Shown: positions 6,352 to 15,418, numbered from the stretch's first letter. The stretch is 27,033 bases of DNA from JAUPVL01 sp964512085 (GCA_964512085.1 CAZEIU010000008.1:1-27033), one strand, 5' to 3'. Numbers and translations are program-made. Notes: generated from the sequence alone by a model not told the origin.

Positions 6352-7540
6352 ACTCTTTGGTTTTATTGAGCTCATCAAACTTTTGGGCCATAGTAGGGTT
6401 GCCACGTGTTAGGCGTTTTATGCTTAGGTCTTCGGCTTTTTGATTAGCGAGGCGCAGGTTGTCTTCTGAGCGCAATAAGTTCTCTTTGGTTTTTTGCAAG
6501 TGATCGATTGTTTTGTCTATCTCGGCAATGGCAGTCTGAAACTTTCTACTCGCCAGCTCGTAGTTGCGGGCAAAGCCTTCTTTGAACTTATTTACGTTGT
6601 CCTCAAAGTTAGTGATATCTACGTTTTGGGCTTTTACTAGCGCCAGCTCAGATTTGTATTTCATAGAGTTGAGCGCAGCGTTGCGCAAGAGTGTAATGAT
6701 GGGTATAAAAAACTGCGGGCGTACCACGTACATTTTGGGGTAAGCGTGAGACTTGTCTACTATGCCGGTATTGTATAGCTCGCTATCAGACTCAAGTAGC
6801 GACACCAACACCGCGTACTCGCAATTCTTTTCGTTACGATCTTTGTCGAGCTCTTTTAAGAAATCTTCATTGCGCTTTTTGGTAGCAGTCTCGTCGCCCT
6901 CGTTTTTCATCTCAAACATAATTGATATTATTTCGTTACCAGCCTCGTCGGTTTCGCGATATATGTAGTCGCCCTTACTGCCGCTACTAGCATCGTTATC
7001 TTTTTCGAAATACGCGTTTTTAAATGCCGTAGCCCTCAACTTATTAAACTCTGTCTCGCAGTGCTGCTCTAAGCTCTCGCCCACCATTTTGGTACTCAGC
7101 TTGGCCTTCATATCCTTATAGTAAGCTATCATCTCGTCTTTGCTTTTTAGCTCAGACTCAAACTTGGCTTTTTGCGAGGCCACCAGTAGCTGAGCACGGG
7201 TGTCTTTTATTTGCAGTTCACTTTGCAGCCGGTTGCGTTCTTTTTCTATCTTGCTTACCGCCTCGGCTATAGAGAGCTTTTTTTCTGTCTCAGTTGCCTC
7301 TAGCGAGGTTTTGAGCTTGGCTATCTCGGCATCTTTTTGGGCAGTCTCGGCTTGCAGCTCGGCCTTGGCTTTGGCCTCGGCTAGTTTTATGGCACTCTGT
7401 TTGTCTTGCTCGTAGAGTTCTAGGCGGTCGTGCAATTCTTTCTCAAACTCACCATCACGCACTTGCTTGAGTATGTTGGCAAAATCAGCCTCATCGAGCT
7501 TAAAGGCTTTTTTGCAATTAGGGCAAATTATTTCTTTCAT
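6350..7540 (-). CDS. DUF2130 protein: coiled coil plus restriction-endonuclease-like fold
   Basis: 396 residues, COG4487/DUF2130. It has an N-terminal CPNC motif (Cys6, Cys9) and a long Lys/Glu-rich coiled coil (about 30-150). The DUF2130 core follows (about 150-290). It has KGDYIY (Gly190-Asp191) and FEMKNE, giving Glu210-x-Lys212, consistent with a PD-(D/E)XK-type nuclease centre. A second coiled coil (about 300-370) ends the protein. The family often sits beside restriction-modification genes; its biochemical role is not established. The ATG follows AAAGGAG. A promoter lies in the 72-bp gap after the hsd operon, and no terminator separates them, so it can be co-transcribed. It probably acts in the cytoplasm on DNA. 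Confidence 0.88.
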   Translation of the reverse strand: MKEIICPNCKKAFKLDEADFANILKQVRDGEFEKELHDRLELYEQDKQSAIKLAEAKAKAELQAETAQKDAEIAKLKTSLEATETEKKLSIAEAVSKIEKERNRLQSELQIKDTRAQLLVASQKAKFESELKSKDEMIAYYKDMKAKLSTKMVGESLEQHCETEFNKLRATAFKNAYFEKDNDASSGSKGDYIYRETDEAGNEIISIMFEMKNEGDETATKKRNEDFLKELDKDRNEKNCEYAVLVSLLESDSELYNTGIVDKSHAYPKMYVVRPQFFIPIITLLRNAALNSMKYKSELALVKAQNVDITNFEDNVNKFKEGFARNYELASRKFQTAIAEIDKTIDHLQKTKENLLRSEDNLRLANQKAEDLSIKRLTRGNPTMAQKFDELNKTKE

Positions 7541-7582
7541 GTACTCCCACTCCTTTTTCTACAAAAAAATATCTTTGTATTA

Positions 7583-7611
7583 ATCTTACCAAAAACTATA
7601 CGAACATTCAA
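7583..7611 (-). promoter_or_regulatory. Promoter of the DUF2130 gene
   Basis: TTGAAT (7611-7606), a 17-bp spacer and TAAGAT (7588-7583). It begins 2 bp after the preceding stop. Confidence 0.6.
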
Positions 7612-7612
7612 T

Positions 7613-8125
7613 TTAAGAGTTTTTTCTTCTCTTTAATACATCTTTCATATAGGGAGTTAGTTTGGGAACAAAAGTGATCTCGGTGTTAGCGTTTGTATTT
7701 TCTTTAGCTCTTTCGTTTGATGCCGTAATATCAAAGTAGTAATTATAATAGTTGAGATTATCATCACTCCACGCTATTCTAAATTTTTCAATTTTCTTAT
7801 CATTTTTAGAATAACAAATTCTCTCTACTATTTCATAATCACATCCCCTAGAGTCCGCAAAGAACTTCAATATTGCATATTCTACTTGAATTGCATAAGA
7901 ATCTCTTTTATCTAATATTACAATTGCTCGTTCTTCGGACTCACTAAGGCCGCCAGTTATTGGTAAGTCTATACCATACCGTGACTTGTAATCTTTGCGC
8001 AATGTATCGGCGTCAAACCCTTGTTTTGAATCATCGTGTTGGTCTAGACCGTCTTTAAGTTCCCTATAAACCTTTTTGTTTGATTTGCCTTTTGTATTAA
8101 CAAGTTTAATTAATTTCTTAGTCAT
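7613..8125 (-). CDS. Soluble protein at the end of the hsd operon
   Basis: 170 residues from ATG 8125 (MTKKLIKLVN). In-frame ATGs at 8143/8140 are possible, but GGGAAG sits just before 8125, giving an 8-bp overlap with the previous gene. It is basic at the N-terminus, then has a helical linker (VYRELKDGLDQHDDSK) and an alpha/beta domain (about 60-170) with a strand-rich region around YEIVERICYS, FRIAWSDDNLNYYNYYFDI. No membrane segment. No family or catalytic motif recognised. Its position makes it an accessory of the restriction-modification operon, but its role is unknown. Confidence 0.75.
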   Translation of the reverse strand: MTKKLIKLVNTKGKSNKKVYRELKDGLDQHDDSKQGFDADTLRKDYKSRYGIDLPITGGLSESEERAIVILDKRDSYAIQVEYAILKFFADSRGCDYEIVERICYSKNDKKIEKFRIAWSDDNLNYYNYYFDITASNERAKENTNANTEITFVPKLTPYMKDVLKRRKNS

Positions 8126-8381
8126 TGTCTTCCCAGTCATCATTTAACATATTATTTTTTATCCAATACCATCCCCAATATATTAGACCACCAAAGATTG
8201 TGAACGCAATTACCCTAGGTACCACATCAATCGAGAAGAGCCTGTCTGGTATTTCTGCTAGTACATACAATATGGCTGTAGCAAGTCCCCCGAGCATAGT
8301 AAAACTTATTAGATAGACTATTGCCATACCAATTGATGGAAACTTTTTATTATTATTTAGTTTATTTTTATTATTTCCCAT
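8118..8381 (-). CDS. Two-helix membrane protein in the hsd operon
   Basis: 87 residues: a polar Asn/Lys-rich start (GNNKNKLNNNKKF), two membrane segments (about 19-42 and 50-71), and an acidic tail (NDDWEDND). Not recognised. The ATG lies 4 bp past the hsdR stop and the tail overlaps the next gene, so all three are translated from one mRNA. It is the third membrane protein embedded among the hsd genes. Confidence 0.78.
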   Translation of the reverse strand: MGNNKNKLNNNKKFPSIGMAIVYLISFTMLGGLATAILYVLAEIPDRLFSIDVVPRVIAFTIFGGLIYWGWYWIKNNMLNDDWEDND

Positions 8382-8385
8382 GTAA

Positions 8386-11233
8386 CTATACCTTTTCGAT
8401 AAATGTATCTATAAACTCGCCAAACTTTTTAGAGACTCGCTTAAACACAGTATCGCGCTCTAGTATCTTAGGTTGCTCTTTTAGTGTGCCTACTATTTCG
8501 TCACGTCTTGGCTTAAGTCCAGTAAACAAGTACTCGTCTATAAGTTGTTGCATTTGTTCTGGTTTGATATTCTCTTCTTTGCACATTTGCTCAAACGCAG
8601 CTATTTTTTCTTTTTGCCAAAAGTCATCAAACTCGCTTTCAACCTTATCGCTGTCATCTATCTTTGGTACTGTGCCTTTTATGAATTTCTCAATTAGTTC
8701 TCTTTTACTACGCAGCTCTGGGTCGCCAGCCAAAATATTCATTATTGAGTTATTAATATTCTTCTTTTCTTCCTCTGTAGAATCTACCATTCTGGCAATA
8801 AGTCGCAATATGTAATCAACATTTATATCGTCTCTGCGAATTAACTCAAGGTTAAAATCTACGTCTTCTAGTATAGATACCTTCTCAAGCTCGCGTTCTG
8901 CTTCAACTCTTTTGTAAATATCTAAGTATTTACTTTTGAAATCTTCAAACTCTTGCTCTTCTATATAAATATCGGCAAATGTAAAATCTGCGAATGATTC
9001 TAGGACATTCTTAAGCCTTAGTAATTCGCGAAAATTAGTCACAAATAGCAACTGCTGTTCTTCACCAACCAAGTTGTCAACTTCGCTTGGCTTATCAACA
9101 AGTTTATTCAGTTCAGCAAGTGCTGCATTAAACTCTCCCACATATTGCTCATAGGGTTTTATGAATATTATTTCTTTAGCATCTTTGTTGCTNNNNNNNN
9201 NNGCTATACAGAGCTATTGCATCGTCGGTAGCTTTTTTGAGGTTTCTAAATACCACAATATTACCCTGTGATTTTTGCTCATTTAATATTCTATTGGTAC
9301 GCGAATATGCCTGTATGAGCCCATGGAATCGCAAATTCTTATCTACATAGAGCGTATTGAGTGTCTTACTATCAAAACCAGTCAAGAACATATTTACCAC
9401 TAGCAAAATATCTATTTCTCGGTCTTTAACTTTCTTGGCAATATCGCGGTAATAGTTATAAAAGCTCTTGCTGTCGCGGGTAGTAAAGTTGGTACCAAAC
9501 ATTTTATTGTAATCACCAATGTAGCTCTCGAGCTTATCTCTGCTGTGTTGGTTAACTGGGCCGCCGCCTTCAATGTGCAAATCACTATCGAGTATACCAT
9601 CAGCATCTTTGTCTTCTTCATTTGCGGTGTAGCTAAATATAGTAGCAATTTTTAAGTTATGCTTACCAGCATCTTTTTGGGCCTTGAAAATATCATAGTA
9701 TTTTGTAAGTACATCTACGCTACTCACACAAAATATCGCCGTAAAATCACGTGAGTGCGTTTTGCGATTGTGATTAGCCACAATATAGCCTGCAATCTTC
9801 TCAATACGTTTCGGTGACTCCATCAATTCTTTTACGTCTATGCCTTCTACGTCGATATCTATGTCGTTATTACTACCTTCTTTTTGCTTGTACTTACCTA
9901 CATACTCCACAGAGAATTTGAGCACATTCTCGTCTTTTATGGCATCGGTTATTACGTACTTGTGCAGACAGTCGCCAAAAAGATCTTTTGTAGTACGTTT
10001 ATTGGCGCCGCTACCGCTAGCATTCTCGGCAAGTATTGGTGTACCGGTGAAGCCAAACATTTGTTTGTTAGTAAAGAATTCAGTTATTTTTTTGTGAGTT
10101 GCACCAAATTGACTACGGTGACACTCATCAAATATAAATACTATTTTTTTGTCTTTGAGCTTTTCCATAGTAGAGAGGTGTCGTGCGTTTGAGATCGCGT
10201 TGTTGAGCTTTTGTATGGTTGTTACTATGAGCTTACTCTCGCCAGCAAATTGCTTGACGAGCATTCGAGTGTCATCGGTACCATCTACACTACCCTCTTT
10301 GAAAGAGTTGAATTCTTTTATGGTTTGGTAGTCGAGATCGTTACGGTCTACCACAAACACCACTTTATGTATTTCTGGCAAGTCTACCAATATCTGGCTA
10401 GTCTTAAACGAAGTTAGGGTTTTACCAGAGCCCGTAGTGTGCCATATATAGCCATTTTTGCTAGAGTTTTTGACTCGCTCTATTATTTTCTCAACTGCAT
10501 AGTATTGATATGGCCGCAGCACCATCAGCACTTGGTCTGTCTCAGCTAGTACGGTGTATTTACATATCATCTTGGCTAAATGACATGGCTCTAAGAATAC
10601 TTTTGTAAAATCATCGAGCTTAGTGATATTTTTATTTTCTACATCTGCCCAAAAGAATGTTTGCTTATATGACTGCTTGCGGTTGTTGGCATAGTACTTT
10701 GTATTTACGCCATTACTTATGACAAACATTTGTATGTATTGAAACAATCCTACGCCGCTGTGGTAGCTATGTCTGTGATAACGATTGACTTGATTAAACG
10801 CTTCTTTGAGCTCGAGCCCTCTGCGTTTGAGCTCTATTTGCACTAGTGGCAAGCCATTGATGAGCATTGTCACGTCATAGCGATTTTTATAGCTACCCTC
10901 TACCATTACTTGGTTAGCTACCTGAAACTCATTTTGACACCACTCTTTGGTGTTTAAGAACTGCACATATGCTGTTTTGCCGTCATCACGCACCAAGCTC
11001 ATCTTGTCTCGTAGTATCTTGGCTCTATCAAACACATTACCACGGTTTAGGTGTATAAGTATGCGCTCAAATTCTTTGTCACTAAATGTTGTACCGTTGT
11101 GCTTTTCTAGTTGAGCCTTGAGATTGTTTTGCAGCTCTTGCTCATTGCGCACCACAACCCGCTCGTAGCGCTTCATCGCTACCAGTTGTTTTATAAGGCT
11201 ATTCTCGAGTGCTTGTTCAGATTGTGTTGTCAT
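8386..11233 (-). CDS. hsdR: Type I restriction enzyme subunit R (interrupted by N-gap)
   Basis: The motor and nuclease subunit: it translocates DNA with ATP and cuts unmethylated DNA. The nuclease domain has Asp120 (NRYD) and Glu134-x-Lys136 (IELKRR). The SF2 helicase shows TTGSGKT (266-272), DECH (369-372), TGTP (396-399) and a QAYSRTNR motif VI. A helical C-terminal region would contact HsdM. It starts at an ATG sharing a base with the previous stop (TAATG). A run of 10 Ns at 9193-9202 splits the frame. If the two flanks are joined at their shared GCT the frame is intact and the protein is about 944 residues, usual for an EcoR124I-like subunit. The apparent break is thus probably an assembly artefact. 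Confidence 0.93.
9193..9202. other. Assembly gap (10 Ns) inside hsdR
   Basis: Ten Ns of arbitrary-looking length. The bases on both sides are GCT on the plus strand (9190-9192 and 9203-9205), which suggests the contigs actually overlap by 3 bases or abut. Confidence 0.95.
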
Positions 11234-12111
11234 TATTTAACCTTAAATACACTACTTAATATTGCGTCAATATGTCCTTCTGCACCACCAGCCCCTTCTT
11301 TAACCGTGATATAACCGCTCTCGATATTTTGAAATGCAATAATGGCTGCTGCCTTAATAAGCTCATCTCTAGCCTCAAGGTTTTCGTTACTAATTGTATT
11401 ATATATGCCTTGTAGTGATCTCAATACATCATACTTGTGTAAGGTTTGATGATACAAATGCATGCTTGCGTTATAATTCTTAGTAAAGAATCTGGATAGC
11501 TGAACTGCAGCAAGTATAATCAAGGCCTTAAATAAAAGAATTGCAATTTGAGGGTAAATTTTTAAATCCTGAGAAATGATCCTGTTTAGAATATTTGAGT
11601 TTACAAGCGGCATAGTAAAAGCTAATACAACAACGACTGATAGTACAATATAGCTCCATATTAGCCATTTCTGCCATCTCTTTGCAGCTCTTAAATAACC
11701 CTTGGATCTTTTTTTAAATTCTTTTGCATATACCGATAGAACTTTCTCACCAGATATTACTTTACTAACACTTTCTATGTTTTCTATATCAGTTTTTGCA
11801 GTAGCTAATGATTTATTGATTTCATCAACATCGCTTTTAATGCTAGTATACTTGCCTTTTGTATCATACAAGTAACCGCGATAAATATTTGTTATCTCAG
11901 TTAACGCTAGCATATAAAACTCATTGTCTGGGCTATCGTAGCTTTGTGGATTATTAAAAACATTCTCTTGATTCACTAGACTCTTCAAAAAGATAAGATT
12001 CGTTGTCTGTTCTAAAAACTTAGTATCATTTAGCGCACCTAGACTAATCTTCTCTAAATCTGTTAGATTTTCTTTACTTTCTAAGTGTTGTCTAAATACA
12101 TCAATATTCAT
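11233..12111 (-). CDS. Two-helix membrane protein with coiled-coil region, in the hsd operon
   Basis: 292 residues. The N-terminal 140 are soluble and helical with a coiled-coil stretch (about 85-125). Next is a basic segment (KEFKKRSKGYLRAAKRWQKW) and two membrane segments (about 149-171 and 187-207). The C-terminal helical cytosolic domain contains YHQTLHKYDVLRSLQGIY. This layout, two membrane helices followed by an amphipathic helical domain, recalls SLATT-type effectors of conflict systems; this is a topology argument only. Its ATG overlaps the hsdS stop by 4 bp and its stop shares a base with the hsdR start. It is therefore firmly in the operon and is probably made together with HsdS and HsdR. 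Confidence 0.8.
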   Translation of the reverse strand: MNIDVFRQHLESKENLTDLEKISLGALNDTKFLEQTTNLIFLKSLVNQENVFNNPQSYDSPDNEFYMLALTEITNIYRGYLYDTKGKYTSIKSDVDEINKSLATAKTDIENIESVSKVISGEKVLSVYAKEFKKRSKGYLRAAKRWQKWLIWSYIVLSVVVVLAFTMPLVNSNILNRIISQDLKIYPQIAILLFKALIILAAVQLSRFFTKNYNASMHLYHQTLHKYDVLRSLQGIYNTISNENLEARDELIKAAAIIAFQNIESGYITVKEGAGGAEGHIDAILSSVFKVK

Positions 12112-13211
12112 ACAAACATCCTTTGGAGTAATGCTTTTTTGAATTGCTTGGCTTGTTTTAGTTTGTTTTTTTCTTGCTGAATTTTGTCATCAATGGTGGT
12201 TAAGAAATCAGCTATTTTTTGTTGCTCCGCTACTATAGGAATCTGTAGTTTTAAATTCTTTAAAATGCTGAAGTGACGCTTGTAGCCTTCTGGTTCGAGC
12301 CTGTTTTGTTCAAGGTAGTAATATAAATATTTTAAATGCTCATTTTTTCCTTGTAAAATCTTCGTACCATCCGCACCTACTACAAAATCAAAATCTATAT
12401 ATTTCAAAAATGTTGTGTGATCACCAAATACAATGACTGGGCCGTTCGTAAACAGTTTTTTACTGTCACTGGTATAACCGGCTATTGTACTTTTCCCTTG
12501 ATCAACAACAGGAAAGTCACCACATTTTACTATTTCTGCATTGCTCAACTGGTATGGCTTTGTTGTTAAACTTCGAAAACACACATCAAAACTTTTTTCT
12601 TGCCAATCAGGATAATTTTGACCATTCTCATCTTTGAAGCGTATTTGTTGGCTAAAGATCTTTTGCATAACACCTTTTTTGTATTTTTCTAACAACTTCA
12701 CTATTTTGTCTTGCAGTTCTATGCGCTCATCAACACTCGTCAAAAACTCGGCTATTTTATGCTGCTCGTTATTCTTTGGTACTGTAATTTGGATTTTTTT
12801 TATTTGCCCGCCAGTGACAAGAGGTTGACCCGATCCAAACACCATCCTCATTAGATTGTATTTTTTCAAGTAGTAAAATATAAAATCTGTATTTAATCCT
12901 GGTTGTAATTCAACAACTAGAGTATTATCAGAAACAGCATACCGATCATCTGCAAAGTATATCGAACCCGCATTAGCACCAACACGTGCAATAAGTATTT
13001 TTTTACCTACGTATTCAGCATTATCAGTATGGCCAATTACACCAGTAGAGCCGTAAAACAAATATTTACCCATCGAAATGTTTCTTGTGCTTGACTTGCC
13101 CGAGGATATTGATTTGAGAAAGTCACCAAACTGCAAGGTCTGTAACTCACTACTAAATTCTTTAAACCGTAACTTTGGTACTCTTTTGATATTTGTATCT
13201 AATCTATTCAT
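12108..13211 (-). CDS. hsdS: Type I restriction-modification specificity subunit S
   Basis: 367 residues from ATG 13211. The frame is open to 13283, but that would bury the 39-residue gene upstream; MNRLDTNIKRVPKLRF is a typical HsdS start. There are two target-recognition domains, about 10-160 and 205-335. Each is followed by a helical spacer: IAEFLTSVDERIELQDKI near 170 and IADFLTTIDDKIQQEKNK near the end. These repeats hold the two half-site domains apart and bind two HsdM. The target is bipartite but cannot be read from sequence. The start overlaps the micro-ORF by 8 bp and the stop overlaps the next gene by 4 bp. Confidence 0.93.
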   Translation of the reverse strand: MNRLDTNIKRVPKLRFKEFSSELQTLQFGDFLKSISSGKSSTRNISMGKYLFYGSTGVIGHTDNAEYVGKKILIARVGANAGSIYFADDRYAVSDNTLVVELQPGLNTDFIFYYLKKYNLMRMVFGSGQPLVTGGQIKKIQITVPKNNEQHKIAEFLTSVDERIELQDKIVKLLEKYKKGVMQKIFSQQIRFKDENGQNYPDWQEKSFDVCFRSLTTKPYQLSNAEIVKCGDFPVVDQGKSTIAGYTSDSKKLFTNGPVIVFGDHTTFLKYIDFDFVVGADGTKILQGKNEHLKYLYYYLEQNRLEPEGYKRHFSILKNLKLQIPIVAEQQKIADFLTTIDDKIQQEKNKLKQAKQFKKALLQRMFV

Positions 13212-13323
13212 CACTGTTCTCTTCAGGTTCTTGCTCAATGATGTCTGCTTCAGGCGGTTTAGTGTACGTTGGTATACCAACACCTTTTTCTATTTCTTTT
13301 GGTTCTTGCGCGGGTTTTCTCAT
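13204..13323 (-). CDS. 39-residue micro-ORF coupled to hsdS
   Basis: ATG 13323 follows AAAAGGA at good spacing, inside the end of the upstream gene. It encodes 39 residues rich in Pro, Glu and Lys (starts MRKPAQEPKEIEKGVGIP, ends EQEPEENSDE). The middle carries PTYTKPPEADI. There is no hydrophobic segment; it is probably disordered. Its stop codon overlaps the hsdS start, so ribosomes finishing here can restart on hsdS. It may be a real small protein, a translational-coupling leader for hsdS, or both. No family known to me. Confidence 0.65.
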   Translation of the reverse strand: MRKPAQEPKEIEKGVGIPTYTKPPEADIIEQEPEENSDE

Positions 13324-13326
13324 GCT

Positions 13327-13743
13327 TTAAATTCCTTTTAGGTAAATCAATAACAAGGCTCCAAAAGAGAGCATACCAATAAAAAAAGTTGCTAGTTGCG
13401 CCGAATTAAGCCAATTGTTTATTTTTCCAAATATAATGTTTTCTAAACCATAATTTGTATGTTCATCTGGATGTTGTTGCTCATTCTGTTTTATCTTTTG
13501 TTTTGCTTCAACAAAAAATTTGTTTGACAAATAATAGCCTATTACAACTAACGAGATAGTAAGCCCTAAAGATATAAATACTATATATGTTAGAGTTTTA
13601 TTTACTTTTAATATACTAGAACCCAACGTAGACAATACAGCTATAAGACCAACAGATAGTTGAAGTAGCGCTGTATCTTGGGCAAGTATGTTCTTTGTGT
13701 GTAGGCTGTGATACCTCAATACTTCTTTATCATGCTTGTTCAT
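13327..13743 (-). CDS. Three-helix membrane protein in the hsd operon
   Basis: 138 residues. A polar N-terminal helix (MNKHDKEVLRYHSLHTKN) is followed by three membrane segments (about 27-46, 51-71 and 116-136). A charged, Gln/Lys-rich loop (about 75-105) probably faces the cytoplasm. Not recognised. It begins 3 bp after the hsdM stop, and the micro-ORF begins 3 bp after its own stop, so it sits between hsdM and hsdS in one transcript. A membrane anchor or effector role is inferred from context only. Confidence 0.8.
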   Translation of the reverse strand: MNKHDKEVLRYHSLHTKNILAQDTALLQLSVGLIAVLSTLGSSILKVNKTLTYIVFISLGLTISLVVIGYYLSNKFFVEAKQKIKQNEQQHPDEHTNYGLENIIFGKINNWLNSAQLATFFIGMLSFGALLLIYLKGI

Positions 13744-13746
13744 AAT

Positions 13747-15303
13747 CTAAAACGGCGAATCTATGCCGAGCTCCTTACAATAACTCTCTATTTTATTATC
13801 TATATCTACACTATCAGCATCGAGCTTCTTAATCTCACTCGTAACCTCGGCAAGATCTATCTCTGGCTCTGGCTCAAACGTATCTACATAACGCGGTATA
13901 TTGAGATTGTAATCGTTCTCAGCTATTTCACTAAGTTTGGCTACGTAACTATACTTGTCTAAAGTTTTGCGATCTTGATAGGTCTGTATAATCTTAGCAA
14001 TATCTTCTTCGCGTAGTTTGTTTTGGTTCTTGCCCTTTGCAAAATGTTTGCTGGCATCTATAAAAAGTACATCTTCTGGATTCTCTCGACATTTTTTGAA
14101 AACCAATATACAGGCCGGTATACTTGTGCCATAGAAGAGGTTGGCTGGCAGCCCAATAACTGCGTCAAGATAATTCTTTTCTTTTATTAAGAACTCTCTT
14201 ATATGACCTTCGGCTGCTCCACGAAAGAGAGTGCCGTGTGGCATAACTGTAGTCATAGTGCCGTTCTCGTCTAGCTGATAAATCATGTGAGTAATAAAAG
14301 CATAGTCGGCCTTAGACTTGGGTGCGAGTTTGCCATACTGGCTAAAGCGCTCGTCTTGCAAATGCAGAGGGTTAGCAGACCACTGAGCAGAAAATGGTGG
14401 ATTTGCTACCACTGCTTCAAATTTATACTCTAAATGTTGCGGATGCTCAAGGGTATCTTCTTGGCGAATATCAAATTTTGAGTAATTGACATCGTGCAAG
14501 ATCATATTCATACGCGCAAGGTTGTAAGTAGTGAGATTGAGCTCTTGGCCAAAAAACATACCAACACTCTTTACCTCTTTGGCTACACGCAAAAGTAATG
14601 ATCCAGATCCACAAGTAGGGTCGTAGACATTTTTAAGCTGTGTTTTGCCATTGGTTACAAGCTTAGCCAGTACTTGAGATACTTCTTGAGGCGTATAAAA
14701 CTCCCCAGCTTTTTTACCAGCACCACTAGCGAATTGTGATATCAGATATTCATAGGCATCACCGAGCACATCTACCTTTGAGTCTTCTAGCCTAAAGTCA
14801 ATTTTGTCTAAGTGTTGCAATACTTTGGCAGTCAATTCATTTCTGGCTGCTACTGTTTTGCCAAGTTTAGAAGAGTTGAGATCGAGCTCTGAGAAAAGTT
14901 TGTCAAAGTCGTCTTCGCTATCAGTACCCATTGTGCTTTGCTCTATACTATTGAGAGTATTTTGCAATTCTTCTATGAGGTTATCGTTAGTGCTACCACC
15001 CTCAGCAACGTAATAAAATAGTTCTGTGGGTTTAAGAAAATAACCGAGCGATTCTACAGCATCGGTTCTAACGGCTTCAATCACTTCCTTTGATTTATCT
15101 AAGTCTTTAACAAGATCGCGATACTTAATGTTGTCTGAGCTCAAAAGTTTGTCGGCGTGTAGCTCCATTTTCTCAGAGAGATATTTGTAGAATATAAAGC
15201 CTAAGATGTAATCTCTAAACTCATCGGCATCCATCTTGCCCCTAAGATCGTTGGCAATCTTCCAGAGCTGCGTTTCTAATTGTTTCTTTTGGTCTTCTGA
15301 CAC
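13747..15303 (-). CDS. hsdM: Type I restriction-modification DNA methyltransferase subunit M
   Basis: 518 residues, full length. It transfers a methyl group from S-adenosylmethionine to adenine N6 in the host recognition site. The N-terminal helical HsdM domain (about 5-150) is followed by the methyltransferase domain. That has EFYTPQEV (201-208), the SAM-binding motif DPTCGSGSLLL (228-238) and catalytic NPPF (301-304). The C-terminal helical tail (about 470-518) contacts HsdS. The start is GTG after TGGAG; a TGCTATAAT extended -10 lies 28 bp upstream. First gene of the operon, so methylation precedes restriction in order. Confidence 0.96.
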   Translation of the reverse strand: MSEDQKKQLETQLWKIANDLRGKMDADEFRDYILGFIFYKYLSEKMELHADKLLSSDNIKYRDLVKDLDKSKEVIEAVRTDAVESLGYFLKPTELFYYVAEGGSTNDNLIEELQNTLNSIEQSTMGTDSEDDFDKLFSELDLNSSKLGKTVAARNELTAKVLQHLDKIDFRLEDSKVDVLGDAYEYLISQFASGAGKKAGEFYTPQEVSQVLAKLVTNGKTQLKNVYDPTCGSGSLLLRVAKEVKSVGMFFGQELNLTTYNLARMNMILHDVNYSKFDIRQEDTLEHPQHLEYKFEAVVANPPFSAQWSANPLHLQDERFSQYGKLAPKSKADYAFITHMIYQLDENGTMTTVMPHGTLFRGAAEGHIREFLIKEKNYLDAVIGLPANLFYGTSIPACILVFKKCRENPEDVLFIDASKHFAKGKNQNKLREEDIAKIIQTYQDRKTLDKYSYVAKLSEIAENDYNLNIPRYVDTFEPEPEIDLAEVTSEIKKLDADSVDIDNKIESYCKELGIDSPF

Positions 15304-15330
15304 GTGAATTCTCCAGATTTATTTGACCTT

Positions 15331-15339
15331 ATTATAGCA
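15331..15339 (-). promoter_or_regulatory. Extended -10 promoter of the hsd operon
   Basis: TGCTATAAT on the minus strand (15339-15331), a TGn-extended -10 with no good -35. Predicted start is about 15324, giving a leader of about 20 nt. Confidence 0.65.
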
Positions 15340-15383
15340 CTTTTTAAGATACAGAGTTATAAGATATTTTCGTTATGTATTTT

Positions 15384-15412
15384 TTGTAATAATATTTGGT
15401 TTTTGTTATTAT
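15384..15412 (+). promoter_or_regulatory. Promoter of a probable small RNA
   Basis: TTGTAA (15384-15389), a 17-bp spacer and TATTAT (15407-15412), divergent from the hsd promoter. No plus-strand gene follows before the terminator. Confidence 0.55.
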
Positions 15413-15418
15413 ATCAAA

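Noticed and set aside
9412..9648. Extra minus-strand frame within hsdR
   Set aside because: Shadow of the hsdR coding frame without a ribosome site or domain.
13212..13283. Longer hsdS start at 13283
   Set aside because: It would overlap most of the micro-ORF and adds residues unlike HsdS; the ATG at 13211 fits the family start and the coupling pattern.
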